Source of the DNA: Euprymna scolopes
Taxonomy: Eukaryota; Mollusca; Cephalopoda; Sepiida; Sepiolidae
Reading direction: 5' to 3'
DNA length: 22,102 nucleotides
Assembly: GCA_024364805.1 (NCBI GenBank)
Contig: CM044499.1
Coordinates: 19,074,145-19,096,246, forward strand
Position numbers and translations under genes: made by a program. Under the pieces are notes generated by a model. It saw only the letters and a list, made by a program, of their open reading frames with translations, made no database searches and had not been told where the DNA came from. Shown here piece after piece: positions 1-9,805 of this stretch (positions within the stretch are counted from its first letter, which is position 1; the number at the start of each line of letters is the position of its first letter).

Positions 1-463
1 TTGCAGAATAGTGGAAATTTGGACATAAAAAATAATGATAGAAAGTGAAAAGTACAAAATTATATTAGGTGTGAGCCGGTTTATGAATGAGAAGAACTCT
101 AGGTTTGTATGTAGGGAAAAGATAAATAAAGTACACTAAATATGAAAATAATACTAAAACATATTACTTGATGGTCTAATTCTATTCTTAGAGAAAAGAA
201 AATATTTCTTACCAACGATGCTCAAAATGTCAGTTAGTTTAGAGAGATTGAAGGCAGCTCTATTGGTAGTGAAAGCAAACACCAACAATACATAAGTGAT
301 CTAGCATCAGAAAGAATCTAACCAATAATATGTTTTTTGGGGAAATCCCCTACTGAATAAAAGCTGACTAAAGGAGATAAATGATAGGAGATCTACACAA
401 CATTGAACAGAATAACTAACCACTATTATTATTAGTGAAATATATGTTTTTTTGTCATTTTAG
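1..463. other. AT-rich intron sequence upstream of first visible exon
   Basis: No open frame or repeat I can name. The stretch ends in a T-rich tract and TAG acceptor at 451-463, so it is most simply an intron of the plus-strand gene whose next exon begins at 464. Confidence 0.5.
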
Positions 464-530
464 GGAAATGTGATGAAGTTATGGAAAGAGTGATGAACAA
501 ACTACGATGGAAAATTCCAGACTATATTCG
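464..530 (+). CDS. Internal coding exon of unidentified host gene
   Basis: This 67-nt stretch is bounded by a pyrimidine-rich acceptor (TTTTTTTGTCATTTTAG) and a GTAAAC donor. Only the frame that begins after two bases is open; it reads KCDEVMERVMNKLRWKIPDY then I, and leaves CG at the donor. The first base of the downstream exon (4947) completes CGG (Arg), so the reading runs on without a break into EKDPLFRM. Phase agreement, good splice sites and an amphipathic, Lys/Arg-rich peptide support a real exon. No domain was recognised. The exon before it lies left of the window and must end one base into a codon. An extra exon hidden in the following 4.4-kb intron cannot be excluded. Confidence 0.6.
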
Positions 531-2989
531 GTAAACTATTATTTAAAAAATAAAATGATTCAACTACTTATTTTATTTAAAAATATACTTGCTCATATCT
601 ACCAATGTTGAGGAATTTTTAAATTCTGAATAGTTGTTTCTCTTTCACCCTTATTTTCGCATAGGCTTGGAGTTGCCTCCCTTTGTTAAATGGTGCCGTG
701 TATCTTAAATTGGTAACTCTAAATTGTCTCCTCTTTATTGACTATCTTTATATGAAAGGCACATAATGCAACATGCCCTTCTCTTTTTGTGTATAGATGT
801 AAAAATAAAAAAACATCTCTTTGTATATTCTTATGTGTGCTGAGAAAATGTTAAGTGTTAATTGATTTGTTTCTTTATCATCATCGATATACCTTTCACG
901 ATGAAGTTATTTTAAATAATAAAGGTATGTTTTTCTTTATTTACTTCATAATTAATTTAACTAAGGTTATTAATTAACCTAACAATTCACACACTGAATT
1001 TTGTAGAAAATTATGATATTTATTTCACCTCTCAAGACTCTATGGACAAATTTATCTTTAGTTAACCTTTGACAACAAAATATTTTCGTTTATTAGCTAA
1101 ATAGCAAAGTTATTAGCCAAACTCACATGATTTTTGGAAAGTGACATACATCATAAAGATTTTACTGTATTTCTTTTTAAATAAGTGCAAATCTAAATAT
1201 GCACCGAATTATATAGTAAGAATTGAAGGTATAAACATTCAAATTTCTTTAGATGTGTTTTTAAGCAGCCTTCATTTAAAAAAAGTATATTGTTCTATTA
1301 AACTTTTGTTTAAATAATTTGACTTTGCTCGTTTTATTAAAAAAAATAAAGATTGAAAAGACATTTTTTACTCAGTAATGAACTTGGGAAGATTATCGGT
1401 GAAAAAATCACAAAGACTAGCATTTTATTATTTCTAGTCACCATGTGGAAAAATCACTCGCAAATGTGACTGTTTCATTTGCAATGTAAAGCCCGGCCTC
1501 TTTACTGTAGAAAGCAAATATATATGTTGTTATATTTCTGATCGTGTATTAAGCACTCTGGTTACTTTCAATCCATGCATGAAGACTGGTATCTGCTCTG
1601 TTCCAGCATAGTCAAGGGCGGGGGAGTCCACCATCGGAAGCACACCACCCGACTCTATCCCATCAAATGTAAACCTATGGGGCAAATCTTCATATGGTAT
1701 CAAGCTGCGTATGTGCTAATATGTTTGTAACCCCTGAATAAAGAAGGAAGTGAGATTGGCAGGTTAGTAAAAAGCATAAATGTTCAGTAAATGCAAAAAT
1801 GGAAAAGAGGACATGAATCCGAATTAAATTTTATAATTTTTTTGGTTTGTTTTTAATTTTATAACATCAACCACTCAACAGAACTGAAAAGGAAAGTAAA
1901 GATGAAAAATAAGTTTCTTAACGTTCTCAATTGCAGGGTAGCATGACAGAGCTAAAAATCCTCAGAGCATTAAAAACTGACAGTCAAATAATTTCCTCAG
2001 TCAGGAGGATTACTTATTGAGTCGGAATATAAGGGTGAAAGACAAAATGCATATCGGCCAAATGCATGTAAACACACCAGTCCCAAAGTCATTCAACATA
2101 AAGCCAGCAACCGTTAAAACACCTTATAAGATATTTACAAGGAGAGAACCTTGAAAGAAATAGAGAATGAAAATGAATTTGTGACAAACCTGTCCACTTG
2201 GTTAAATCCACATTAAGAATATTAATTCATACATGATAACCTCATGCCATCCATGGTGTTCTTTCTTCCTTTTTCATTCTTTATTTTTATTGTGCTCTTT
2301 TTCCTTACTAATGAAGAAAACCCATGACTTGCAAAACTTGAGGCCTTGTGCTCTACTTGGTTAAGTCAAAGTTACACCAAGTTCATGATTTTATGATTTT
2401 ATCTCCGTTCGAAATAAAATATCTTCCCATTTCTCTCTGTTACTTCCATGAGTTTGTAACTCCAAACTTAAGGCCTTGTGCCATCTTGATTCAGAAGCTG
2501 GAAAGTTCAATAATCCATAAAGTCATCCAGACAAGTAATTCAGTTCAAAACATCCATGTTTTTCACTTTTGCCTTTTCCTGTCTACCAGACATTACGCAT
2601 GTTGATGTGATTCATTTCCATTGCTTCCTTTACTATCAGTGAAGGGACTCCTTTTCATATTCACTGTTGCTCCAGAAGTAATTTCTTCAATACGTGTTCA
2701 ATCTCAGCATGTGCCTCTGCCCATGCATTAAACGAAAAGGGTTACTTTGATTGGCCAAATTCAATCACCTGATTTACAGTTTCTACAGGCTCTGTTTGTT
2801 TATGTGACTAAGTGAAATAAGACAATGGTGGCATCTGTAGCAAGGTGATCTGGTGTCGCCTGGCATTAGGAAATCACAATATATATGGAAAGTTATGAAA
2901 ATATATGGGCGTTAACATCAATTTCATGACAAGAAAGTTCTTGTTGTTTTGAACTTTTAAATTCAGATGAATATGTCTCGGCTCAAACA
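531..2989. other. Intron: AT-rich spacer with a few repeat-like patches
   Basis: No convincing exon was seen. The patch 1555-1740 is less AT-rich than its surroundings, has no open frame, and looks like an old repeat. At 2332-2366 and 2463-2497 a roughly 35-bp block containing AGGCCTTGTGC is repeated directly. A short open frame at 2348-2605 has only a GTG start and no recognisable protein, and is treated as chance. Confidence 0.4.
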
Positions 2990-4048
2990 AAAATTTGTTG
3001 ATCAGAATAAGCACGATCAGAATTAACACACTTTTGCTAATGCCAAACAAGTATATTTATGCCAGTAACGTAAAAATCTTGCATTCTGGTGACAGTGAAG
3101 TTGCTGAATGCATTTTGATATGATTTAGGTTTTTAAATCATTTCTCATACAAAAAGTTGTTGTTGAGATGCTTGAAAAAGTGATAGTCAGTAGATGAGAG
3201 GTCTAGAGAGTATGGCGGCTGAGGCAGTTTTATAGCCCAATTGCTTCAACTTCTGCAGGGTCAGTAGAGCAATGTGCGGTCAGGCATTATTGTGGAGGAG
3301 AATTGGGGCCTTTTCTCTTGACTAATGCTGAATGTGGTTTTCAAAGTTTCTGATGCATTTCATCCATTTGTTGACAGTACTGCTTCGCCATAATGGTTTC
3401 GCTTGCATCCAAAAAACTGTAATGGATGAGACCGGTCATAGACCACCAAACTGGCAACATGACCTTCTTTTGGTGCAACTTTAGCTTCAGGAAGTGTTGT
3501 AAAGCTTCATCAGCATCTATCCACTGAACTGAGCATTGCCAGTTGTCATAAAGAACTCACTTTTTATCACAAGTCACAACCAAGTCAAGAAATGGGTCGT
3601 TCTTGTTGTGCAAAAGAAGGGAAGATGACACTTCGTAACTGTGTTTCTTTTGGGTGTCATTCAGTTCACGAGGCACCCATTTATCAAGTTTTTTTGCCTT
3701 TCCAGTCTCTCTCAAGTGGTTGGAAATCATCATATACATTACATCTAATTCAGAAGCAAGTTCTCAAACAGTTGTGCGTGAATTGGCTTTGACTAAGGTT
3801 CTTAATTGATCGTTGTCAACATCTGATGGCCAACCACTATGCTTATCATCTTCAAGACTCTTGTTGCTAACATGAAATTTTTTAAACCACCATTGTGCTG
3901 TGCATTCAGTAGTGATTACTGGGCCAAACGCTTTATTGATATTGCAAGCTGTTTCAGCAGCTTTTCAACCTAGCTTGAATTGAAATTAGAAAATTGTGCA
4001 AATTTGCTTTTTTTCCATCATGTATTCAACGTTCTGAAAAGAAGACAT
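2990..4048 (-). pseudogene. Decayed mariner transposase, Hsmar1/cecropia type
   Basis: Reading leftward from an ATG at 4048, the translation follows the mariner transposase order. First comes an N-terminal helix-turn-helix region (AAETACNINKAFGP, WWFKKFHVSNKSLEDD). Next is the linker KKLDKWVPRELNDTQKK, then the first catalytic block NDPFLDLVVTCD (about 3560-3600), then VQWIDADEA, MTGLIHYSFLDASETIM, and the second block LLHNNA, in which the usual catalytic Asp is Asn. The third block is DLSSTDYHFFKHL, and the tail is FYVTG-like. The span of about 1.06 kb matches the roughly 343-residue family. Several stop codons and at least two frame changes, the first near 3295-3310 and the second near 3200-3215, make it inactive. 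I found no clear terminal inverted repeats; the element probably extends some way beyond both ends. It lies in the host gene's intron, antisense to it. The family assignment rests on remembered similarity to the transposase part of SETMAR. Confidence 0.9.
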
Positions 4049-4946
4049 AATTATTTTAAAACGATTGTAATTTAAATGATTAGATAGAGCAAAAAACACT
4101 CTTTAAATGATATATAAAGTAAAGTTTCTAGACAGTTTTAGGAGTGGCAATAAGTTTTGTGACAGTTTACAACAGTTGGGGACAGTTAACAGTTTTGTGT
4201 TTGTGACACTTGAGGATAGTGTCCAGTGTGGGACAGTTGGTAGCTCATAGGGTCCCTGAGAAAGGTCAAGTAGATTGGAGTTGCATCCGGGTGAAAGTAA
4301 ATTAAGCCAAGAAGAAAATCACTCGGAACGAATACAACCAGGTTTTCTTTGTCACGTAACTGTATTACACACGCCCAGTGTTTCACCGATTTACACCAAA
4401 TACTCATCTTGTGTTTTATTGTAGCATTACCACAAAGGTGATAAACGAGTCACATGGAAATAATTGTACCTATTTACAATGCCTCCCCACGGGACAGAGT
4501 TAGACACCAGGGTCGTTTTTTAACGTGGAGAAAAGGTACAAAAATAAAAATTGTCTCAGTCGTGAAGGATTTCTCCTCCACCGAAAGAGAACAAGAAATG
4601 GAAGGGCAGCATCTGAAGAACAGATACTACACTTTGATCTTGGCCAAAATGCTAAGATCCAAAGTGAAAGAATTTAAATTTCTTTGATATATTAAATCAT
4701 AACAGTAAATATTTTTCCATTTCTTTCAAATAATATCTTTATTCTATTTACTGTACTTTCTCGAAGTAAAATTGTCCCTTTTAGTTACCTGTGGCCTTCA
4801 TGTTGTTTATCTGCGAATACCACAATCTATGATTTCAACAGATAAATCAGATTTAGTGAACAGAGGCCTTGTGTTGACTTTTTATGAAGCTCATCAAATT
4901 TCGTTATTGCATTAAATCTTATTGGTAAATATTTTTTTTCTTTCAG
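4049..4946. other. Rest of the intron up to the terminal exon
   Basis: The 4135-4250 part repeats the heptamer GACAGTT four times in about 110 bp. A 77-codon ATG-started frame at 4454-4687 is Lys-rich and matches no family I know; it lacks obvious splice signals in phase with the gene. The last 20 bases (poly-T then TTTCAG) are a strong acceptor. Confidence 0.4.
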
Positions 4947-5829
4947 GGAAAAAGATCCTTTATTCCGTATGGCAATTCCATTACGCCCTCACGAATACGA
5001 CTCTGTATCCTCAAAACAACTCCAAGTGCCTGATTCTTTGAAGGAGAAATTCTACAAGAAATTATCCAAGAACAAATCTTCCATAAAGCAAGAATCCATT
5101 CCAGCCAAACTTTCAACCAAATGGAATTGCTTTGAACAGAAACCAACAATTCGCCATAAAAACATATCAGTTCATAAAAAAGCATTAAAAAATACTGTTT
5201 TAAAGGAGGAAAATGATCATCTCATATCGGAGACACATTCTACAATTTGTCGATGTGCTGAAAACAACAAAGTTTTATCCCAGCAACTTCAATCAGATGA
5301 GATTCGCACAGACCATTCCATGAAAACAGCGCAGGATTTCTGTTCGAGTCTGTTCTGTTGGCCTGTGCTAATTGTATTGATGGACCATGATTATCTTCCC
5401 CATGAACAGTTCTGGACGCTTATCGAGGCCGCTGGAGTGAACCAATTTCAAAAGATACTTAATAAGCACAAAGTTTCTGAGAAAAATGAAATTGTAAATC
5501 ACGGTAAATGTGGCCTTAACTCTTCAGAATCTGTATCTTGTGATGGTAATACACCCGCTTTAAGTTCAAATAATTATAAAGACTTAGCTTCAGCTGATGC
5601 TTCGCGGCATCATTGCATCTGTGATCAAGTGCAACAGGCAAAAGATTCTACTCACAATTTTGACACAACATTTGCTTTAGAGACCCAGATTGATTGCAAA
5701 CAAAAAAGTGGTTTGGACAACGGACAGGGACATACTGAAGATGGTGCTATTAGTAAAAGGCCGAATAAGCGTCTTCCAGGGTGGTTTGGTAAAGGGCTGA
5801 TCGTAAACAAAAAGAGAAAACGTTTTTGA
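4947..5829 (+). CDS. Long terminal exon of unidentified nuclear-type protein
   Basis: The exon follows a strong acceptor (TTTTTTTTCTTTCAG) and is open to a TGA ending at 5829. An ATG at 4969 would give 286 residues, but the frame is open to the acceptor (EKDPLFR before that Met) and matches the phase of the 464-530 exon. The ATG is therefore probably internal. The protein is polar and rich in Lys, Ser and Asn, with low-complexity stretches. Counting from the internal Met, residues 124-149 form the one hydrophobic/aromatic patch (FCSSLFCWPVLIVLMDHDY). Residues 264-277 (RPNKRLPGWFGKGL) look like a conserved C-terminal motif, and KKRKRF at 281-286 looks like a nuclear localisation signal. The last exon of a nuclear or nucleolar protein is my inference. 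I do not recognise the family. Confidence 0.75.
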
Positions 5830-5887
5830 ATCAAGTTTATAGAAGTTAAAAGTCCAAAATAGTTAACAATCAAGAGTTCATAAATAG

Positions 5888-5893
5888 AATAAA
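5888..5893 (+). promoter_or_regulatory. Polyadenylation signal AATAAA of the host gene
   Basis: AATAAA lies 59 bases after the stop codon of the 4947-5829 exon, the expected place for a short 3' UTR. Similar A-rich hexamers are frequent in this AT-rich DNA. Confidence 0.5.
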
Positions 5894-6066
5894 AATAACA
5901 TGCAATTTATGCAAAACACATTAGATGAAGATGAAATTCTTTACTGAATACAGTAAATTTAAATGTGTAAAAAAATTTTTAATAGTAAAATTAGAGAAAA
6001 GTTCACTCAAAAATTATACCCCCCCTTCCCTCCAAAAAATGGTAAATGCCATTTTTAGAACAGTAA

Positions 6067-6152
6067 AAAAATCTTGCAAATTGTTTTTACACATTAAAAC
6101 TATGTATGTTCGGTAGAGAATTTAATTTTAATGTGTTTTATATAAATTATGT
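6067..6152 (+). repeat. Direct repeat, left copy
   Basis: The core 6091-6152 (ACATTAAAAC to TATAAATTATGT) recurs at 6319-6380, and weaker similarity extends about 20 bases to the left of each copy. The two copies bracket a LINE 3' UTR scrap. Confidence 0.75.
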
Positions 6153-6189
6153 GGTGCTTAGTTTACATACAGAAATTTAAACATAATCT

Positions 6190-6296
6190 GAACAGGCATC
6201 TTGCTGCTCAACTCCCTACTTAGTGTTCCTATAGGCATGGTCCCTAACAGTAGTCCTTATGTCCAAGTGGCAATGTCTTGTTCAGGGTGAAAATCA
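6190..6296 (+). mobile_element. LINE 3' UTR fragment
   Basis: The stretch beginning CATCTTGCTGCTCAACTCCC aligns with the reverse complement of 18000-18105, which lies just after the stop codon of a LINE C-terminus. Shared blocks are CATCTTGCTGC, CTCCCTAC, AAGTGGCAATG and GTGAAAAT. It is a very short 5'-truncated or eroded copy of that LINE family on the plus strand. No coding part is left. Confidence 0.65.
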
Positions 6297-6380
6297 AAAA
6301 TCTTTGAATCATTTCCACACATTAAAACTGGATGAATTTCTTAGAGAATTTCATTCTAATGTGCTTTATATAAATTATGT
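6296..6380 (+). repeat. Direct repeat, right copy
   Basis: This is the partner of 6067-6152, about 228 bp away, with roughly 80 percent identity by eye over the core. It is followed by a run of about 23 T (6382-6404). Confidence 0.75.
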
Positions 6381-6381
6381 A

Positions 6382-6762
6382 TTTTTTTTTTTTTTTTTTT
6401 TTTTTTGGACTTTTACCCAATAGAAAATTCTGTTTTCATTTAATTAAGTTTTCTCTTTATTTTCGCCTGCAATTTGCACAGATTTTGGATTTTGCTTAAA
6501 GCAAAATATTTGCGTTAATTTTGACTATTTTACTTTTCATTATTTTTAGTTGTGATATTTTTACTCAATTTTATTTAAATAATATTTTTCTTATTTTCCC
6601 TAAAAATATCTTTTTGTGATGTCATCATCTGGTTTTGGTACTTAAGGTGCTACAGATGTCCCTACACTCTGGGATGAACAACACCAGGCAATGTCTCATA
6701 CTTGCTCTCCAAGTATAGGGTTGGTAGGGTAGATACCAGTATTGTTGCAAACAATCAGGTTA
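6382..6762. other. Poly-T tract and unidentified spacer
   Basis: The T-run at 6382-6404 is followed by AT-rich DNA. The less AT-rich 6650-6760 (around CACTCTGGGATGAACAACAC) looks like a repeat but was not recognised. It abuts the TA target site of the mariner element. Confidence 0.4.
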
Positions 6763-7674
6763 TGAGGTGTCTTCAATATGCTTCCAAACCTTTTTCATAT
6801 GGGCAATTTTATTGATAGTATACACATGACACTCTAGTCATTATCGAAGTAATCGCCTCCGGCTGCAATGCACTTGTAACGTTCCAACAACTTCTGGAAG
6901 GCCCCATGGAATTCCTCTTGTGTGAGCGTGTCAATGACCCTCATTACAGCCTCTTTCATCTCCTCAATTGTCCCATAATGATAGCCTTGAGCTTAGGGAA
7001 TAACCAAAAGTCACAGGGAGCAAGGTCTGGGCTATAGGGAGGGTGAGGAACTATCTTGGTGCGCATTTTAGTCAAATAGTCTATGACAAGGATTGAGTTG
7101 TGAACTGGTGCATTTTCGCAAATCTTTCGCATTTTCAGTTCTTCGTGAATAATTGTGTGAACAGTTCCCACACTTACATCAAACTGTGCACTTATTGTCT
7201 CCATAGATATATGACAGTCCTTATCCATGAAATTCTTTATTTGGCCAATCAACTCTGGTGTTCTGACTTCCTTACTCCTCTCACACCTCTCATTATCTCT
7301 CACAGACTCCCTGTCTGCCTCGAATCTCTTATGTCACTCAAAAACTGATGCTCGATTCATGCAAGATGGTCCGAAAGTAGTTTAAATGTTTCTGTGGCAT
7401 TTTTTCCAAGTTTAAAACAATTTTATTGTATATCTTTCTTCTGAAGTGTCCTCATGTCCAGATTGCATTTTTGAAATTCACCAACTGTGACAATCAGGCT
7501 TTAGTAGGGTGTATTCCAATTCCTGCTGTAGCTGTTCATTTGAACCTGAAATCATAAAAATTGGTCAGTCATCTTATAAGATGTATAGAAATAACATACT
7601 GAATTTTCAAGAATTTATGACAATTTTAAATGCCTGTACAAAAAAAAGTCTGGAAACTTATTGAAGGCACCTCA
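6763..7674 (-). mobile_element. Internally deleted mariner element with TIRs
   Basis: The ends are matched inverted repeats. The left reads TGAGGTGTCTTCAATATGCT; the right, reverse-complemented, reads TGAGGTGCCTTCAATAAGTT. Similarity goes on for about 50 bp, and both ends are flanked by TA (6761-6762 and 7675-7676). At 912 bp it is about 400 bp short of a full mariner. The minus-strand interior encodes the start of the transposase helix-turn-helix region, then the C-terminal catalytic block. The right third (7389-7674) is non-coding and is shared with 20456-20733. Confidence 0.9.
6846..7375 (-). pseudogene. Mariner transposase, internally deleted
   Basis: Reading leftward: NRASVFE, then RSKEVRTPELIGQIKNFM and SVGTVHTIIHEELKMRKICE, which is the second helix-turn-helix. 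The frame then passes at once into NAPVHNSILVIDYLTKMRTK, HPPYSPDLAPCDFWLFPKLK, and the tail EEMKEAV, EEFHGAFQKL, AAGGDYF. The join at about 7105-7115 (residues KICE|NAPVHNS) lacks the first catalytic Asp block and the stretch up to the second, roughly 130-140 residues by comparison with the family. The frame stays open across the deletion from 7303 to 6956. An in-frame stop lies near 7345, and there is a frame change near 6985. The type differs from the 2990-4048 mariner: its FWLFPKLK and GAFQKL.ERY.KCI.AGGDYF blocks belong to the SETMAR-like 'GAFQKW' group. It cannot move itself but could have been mobilised in trans. Confidence 0.9.
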
Positions 7675-7676
7675 TA

Positions 7677-8552
7677 CTTCATATGCACTGAAGCAGGTCT
7701 TCCACACATCCTTGTGTCTGTGAAACCACTGTATGCTGTTGAATTGATGTAGGAGATGGCATACTGTACATAGTGTAATCGTGTAAGACACTGAGTACAT
7801 AAGGCATCCAAAATCGATATCAAACTTCTGATAGAGCATGGTTAAAGGAATTTTCTCCTCGAGTTTGCTGCCACACATTCCCCTGATTGTAGCACAATCA
7901 CTACACTGAAGCCATTGCAAGTTAGACCTGTTTAAGGCTTATGTCTCTCTGCCAAGCAATATTGTGGAACGACCACAAACTGAAAATCCCTTGTCCCAAG
8001 TCCTGAAAGAAATTTGCTTTGATGTAAAACTTGACAGCAGCGGAATCTTTTCCAGGCAACATTACAGTAAGTAGTGATAGCGCATTTACAGCGACCACTA
8101 GCATTTTCAGTGTCACCCAAGTAGCAGAAGGCAGTTTTAACATTAAGTGGAGTGTCATTTGCATCTATAAGTGTCCCTGTTTGATCGTCTATTGGATGGG
8201 CAACACCCAGATATCTGTGACAAACATAACCCGACTCAACAACCAGCCTTCCAGCAAGATCATTACACTTCTTGTGGACCCATAGTTTGCATTCTATGGA
8301 ATTTGCACCTACAATTCTTTGACAGACAGCACAGGGGAACATGCCAGCATCATGAAGGAAGTTGAAACTAACGTCAAAGATAAAAAATTTTTTGTCTTTT
8401 TCATGTTGACTTTCAGTAAATTCTTGCTCTCTGTGTCTGTCTTCAAAATCAGCAGCAAAAAAACAGCCAAAACATAGTTTATCATTGAAAGGAAAACAAA
8501 AATTCTTTAAATTATTAAAACAAATTAGAAATTTATTTCTGAAATCAGTCAT
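7677..8552 (-). pseudogene. LINE reverse transcriptase C-terminal remnant
   Basis: Minus-strand frames show the region after the reverse-transcriptase core of a non-LTR retrotransposon. First is a Cys-rich finger, FPCAVCQRIVGANSI then KLWVHKKCNDLAG (about 8220-8345). Next is VKTAFCYLGDTENASGRC with NVAWKRF (about 8040-8130). After a frame change come QWLQCSDCATIRGMCGSKLE and EKIPLTMLYQKFDID (about 7800-7920), then a weak RLxxVQ..SYINS block and a degraded GRP(R)KT block. The order matches invertebrate LINE proteins of the 'FCYLGD ... IRWMCG' type. The clade (RTE-, jockey- or CR1-like) was not settled. At least two frame changes and the missing polymerase core make it dead. Its coding similarity stops exactly at the mariner's TA site (7675), and I could not find its continuation beyond the mariner at 6760. 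Confidence 0.8.
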
Positions 8553-9128
8553 TACCAGTTAGTGTTTGGTTGGCAAAGATCACAATGAATGACCCAGGAT
8601 TATTGGTTATAGCTACAGTTGTCGGCTGCCAGTGCCACTGACTGGTTGCTATGTACAATATCTGCTATTTTCAAATGATCACTCTTTTAAGTATTGGCTA
8701 AGCTCAATGTTGTTTAACTCTGCTGATCTTATAAGAGAACTAGTAGATCAGTGTGAATATAGTCATATTGAAATTCTTGTTTTACAAAATTAATAACTAA
8801 AAACCAAAACTCACATTAAATTTAGTACATTTTTCTTTCAATTTAAAAAATGTTTCTCAGGTTTTCATTTGTATTTTAATAAAACTCTTACAAACAAATG
8901 CTAATGTAAGTAAAATCAATGTAAAAAGAAATTAATGTACTTAATCATACTTGATCACTAAAAATAGACATATTTCATATCAGATCAGGTTGACTCATCA
9001 TCATCGAAAATTCTAACGTCATCACTAAAATCTACATCGGACATTTTTTATAAACAAGTAGAATTTCTTCCCAGTTCTGAATTTTTGAGATGAGGATTGA
9101 TTATTCATATTATTTGGATTCTTTGAAC
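8553..9128. other. AT-rich spacer
   Basis: No gene or named repeat was seen. A minus-strand ATG at 9048 opens 19 acidic codons (SDVDFSDDVRIFDDDEST) before a stop. It resembles the acidic N-terminus of many proteins but is too short to call. Confidence 0.4.
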
Positions 9129-9441
9129 TACTGTTCTCATCTTGAGTGTTACTTTCACAATGTTTTGCTCAATGTAACCTTCAACCTTCTTCAGGTGTAT
9201 CTTGTTGAACTTGGGAATCTTTCTGTTGAATTTGGAAATCTACGTAGAATTTTAAATGGAACCCTTTATTTAATCTATTGGAGCATCATGCTCTGTCAGC
9301 CATGACTGGGTAGAAGTCTTAAGTAATTTGCAGTTGTATTTTTGGTCGTCTGCACTGAGGATTGAACTTTCTACCCCCCAGAACAGTGTAATTTTTACAA
9401 CTGAATTTTATCAAGTACTCTAACTACTGTACCATGAGTCC
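9129..9441 (-). mobile_element. tRNA-derived SINE, family A, copy 1
   Basis: Read on the minus strand, the head GGACTCATGGTACAGTAG contains an A-box-like TGGTACAGTAG (9424-9434), and AGTTCAATCC (9359-9368) is B-box-like, as in RNA polymerase III promoters. A middle domain follows (CCAGTCATGGCTGACAGAGC), then a 3' module with GATACACCTGAAGAAGG and CAAAACATTGTG. It ends near ACTCAAGATGAGAACAGTAG. The 3' part is repeated in reverse at 9441-9605, and the whole recurs at 11711-11995. Confidence 0.75.
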
Positions 9442-9605
9442 TTCCCTAAGGACCTGAAACAAGAGCAGGATACCCCTGTGGATTAAATAAAGTTCCTTTG
9501 AAATTCCATCTAGATCTTGGAGTTCAACAAGATACACCTGAAGAATGTCAGAGGCTGCATTGAGCGAAATATTGTGAAAATAACACTCAAGATGGAAACA
9601 GTAGT
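9441..9605 (+). mobile_element. SINE family A, copy 2, 5'-truncated and inverted
   Basis: From GGATTAAATAAAG to GATGGAAACAGTAGT this is the reverse complement of 9129-9260, with the same 3' module (ACACCTGAAGAATGTCAG, GCGAAATATTGTG). The tRNA-like head is absent, so the copy is 5'-truncated. Copies 1 and 2 stand head to head. The arms are about 130 bp and the loop about 200 bp. Confidence 0.75.
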
Positions 9606-9805
9606 CTCAATAATAAAATTAATACAAATTTATTCACATTAAAGAATTTTATTATTATTTTAAGGTAACTGTTACATATTAGGCTTGTTTGTCTTGTTGA
9701 AATTACTGCTGGAGACCTATGATTTCTTTTTTTCTTTTTTGTGGAGGGGTTGTCATCATTGACTGTTGTTTGGTTATCAGTTTTATTTCTTGCTAGATTA
9801 CGAAG
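9606..9805. other. Possible 3' UTR on minus strand
   Basis: The reverse complement holds GTGAATAAATTTG near 9630, a possible polyadenylation signal for the minus-strand coding-like stretch at 9806-10030. Otherwise nothing was recognised. Confidence 0.25.

Noticed and set aside
2348-2605. 85-codon plus-strand open frame
   Set aside because: It has a GTG start, no splice or promoter context, Phe/His/Leu-rich AT-driven composition and no family resemblance.
3592-3792. Plus-strand frame opposite the mariner
   Set aside because: Antisense shadow of the transposase on the minus strand.
4135-4250. Four GACAGTT words as a regulatory array or short tandem repeat
   Set aside because: Spacing is irregular and the sequence between the words is unrelated. 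Probably chance or an eroded repeat.
4454-4687. 77-codon ATG frame in the intron as an extra exon
   Set aside because: It is Lys-rich and ends in its own stop. The flanking exons already join in phase without it.
7100-7348. Plus-strand frame opposite the deleted mariner
   Set aside because: Antisense shadow of the transposase.
8031-8365. Two plus-strand frames over the LINE remnant
   Set aside because: Antisense shadows of the minus-strand LINE protein.
8992-9048. Acidic minus-strand start (SDVDFSDDVRIFDDDEST) as a gene beginning
   Set aside because: Only 19 codons before a stop, with no acceptor or donor that rescues it.
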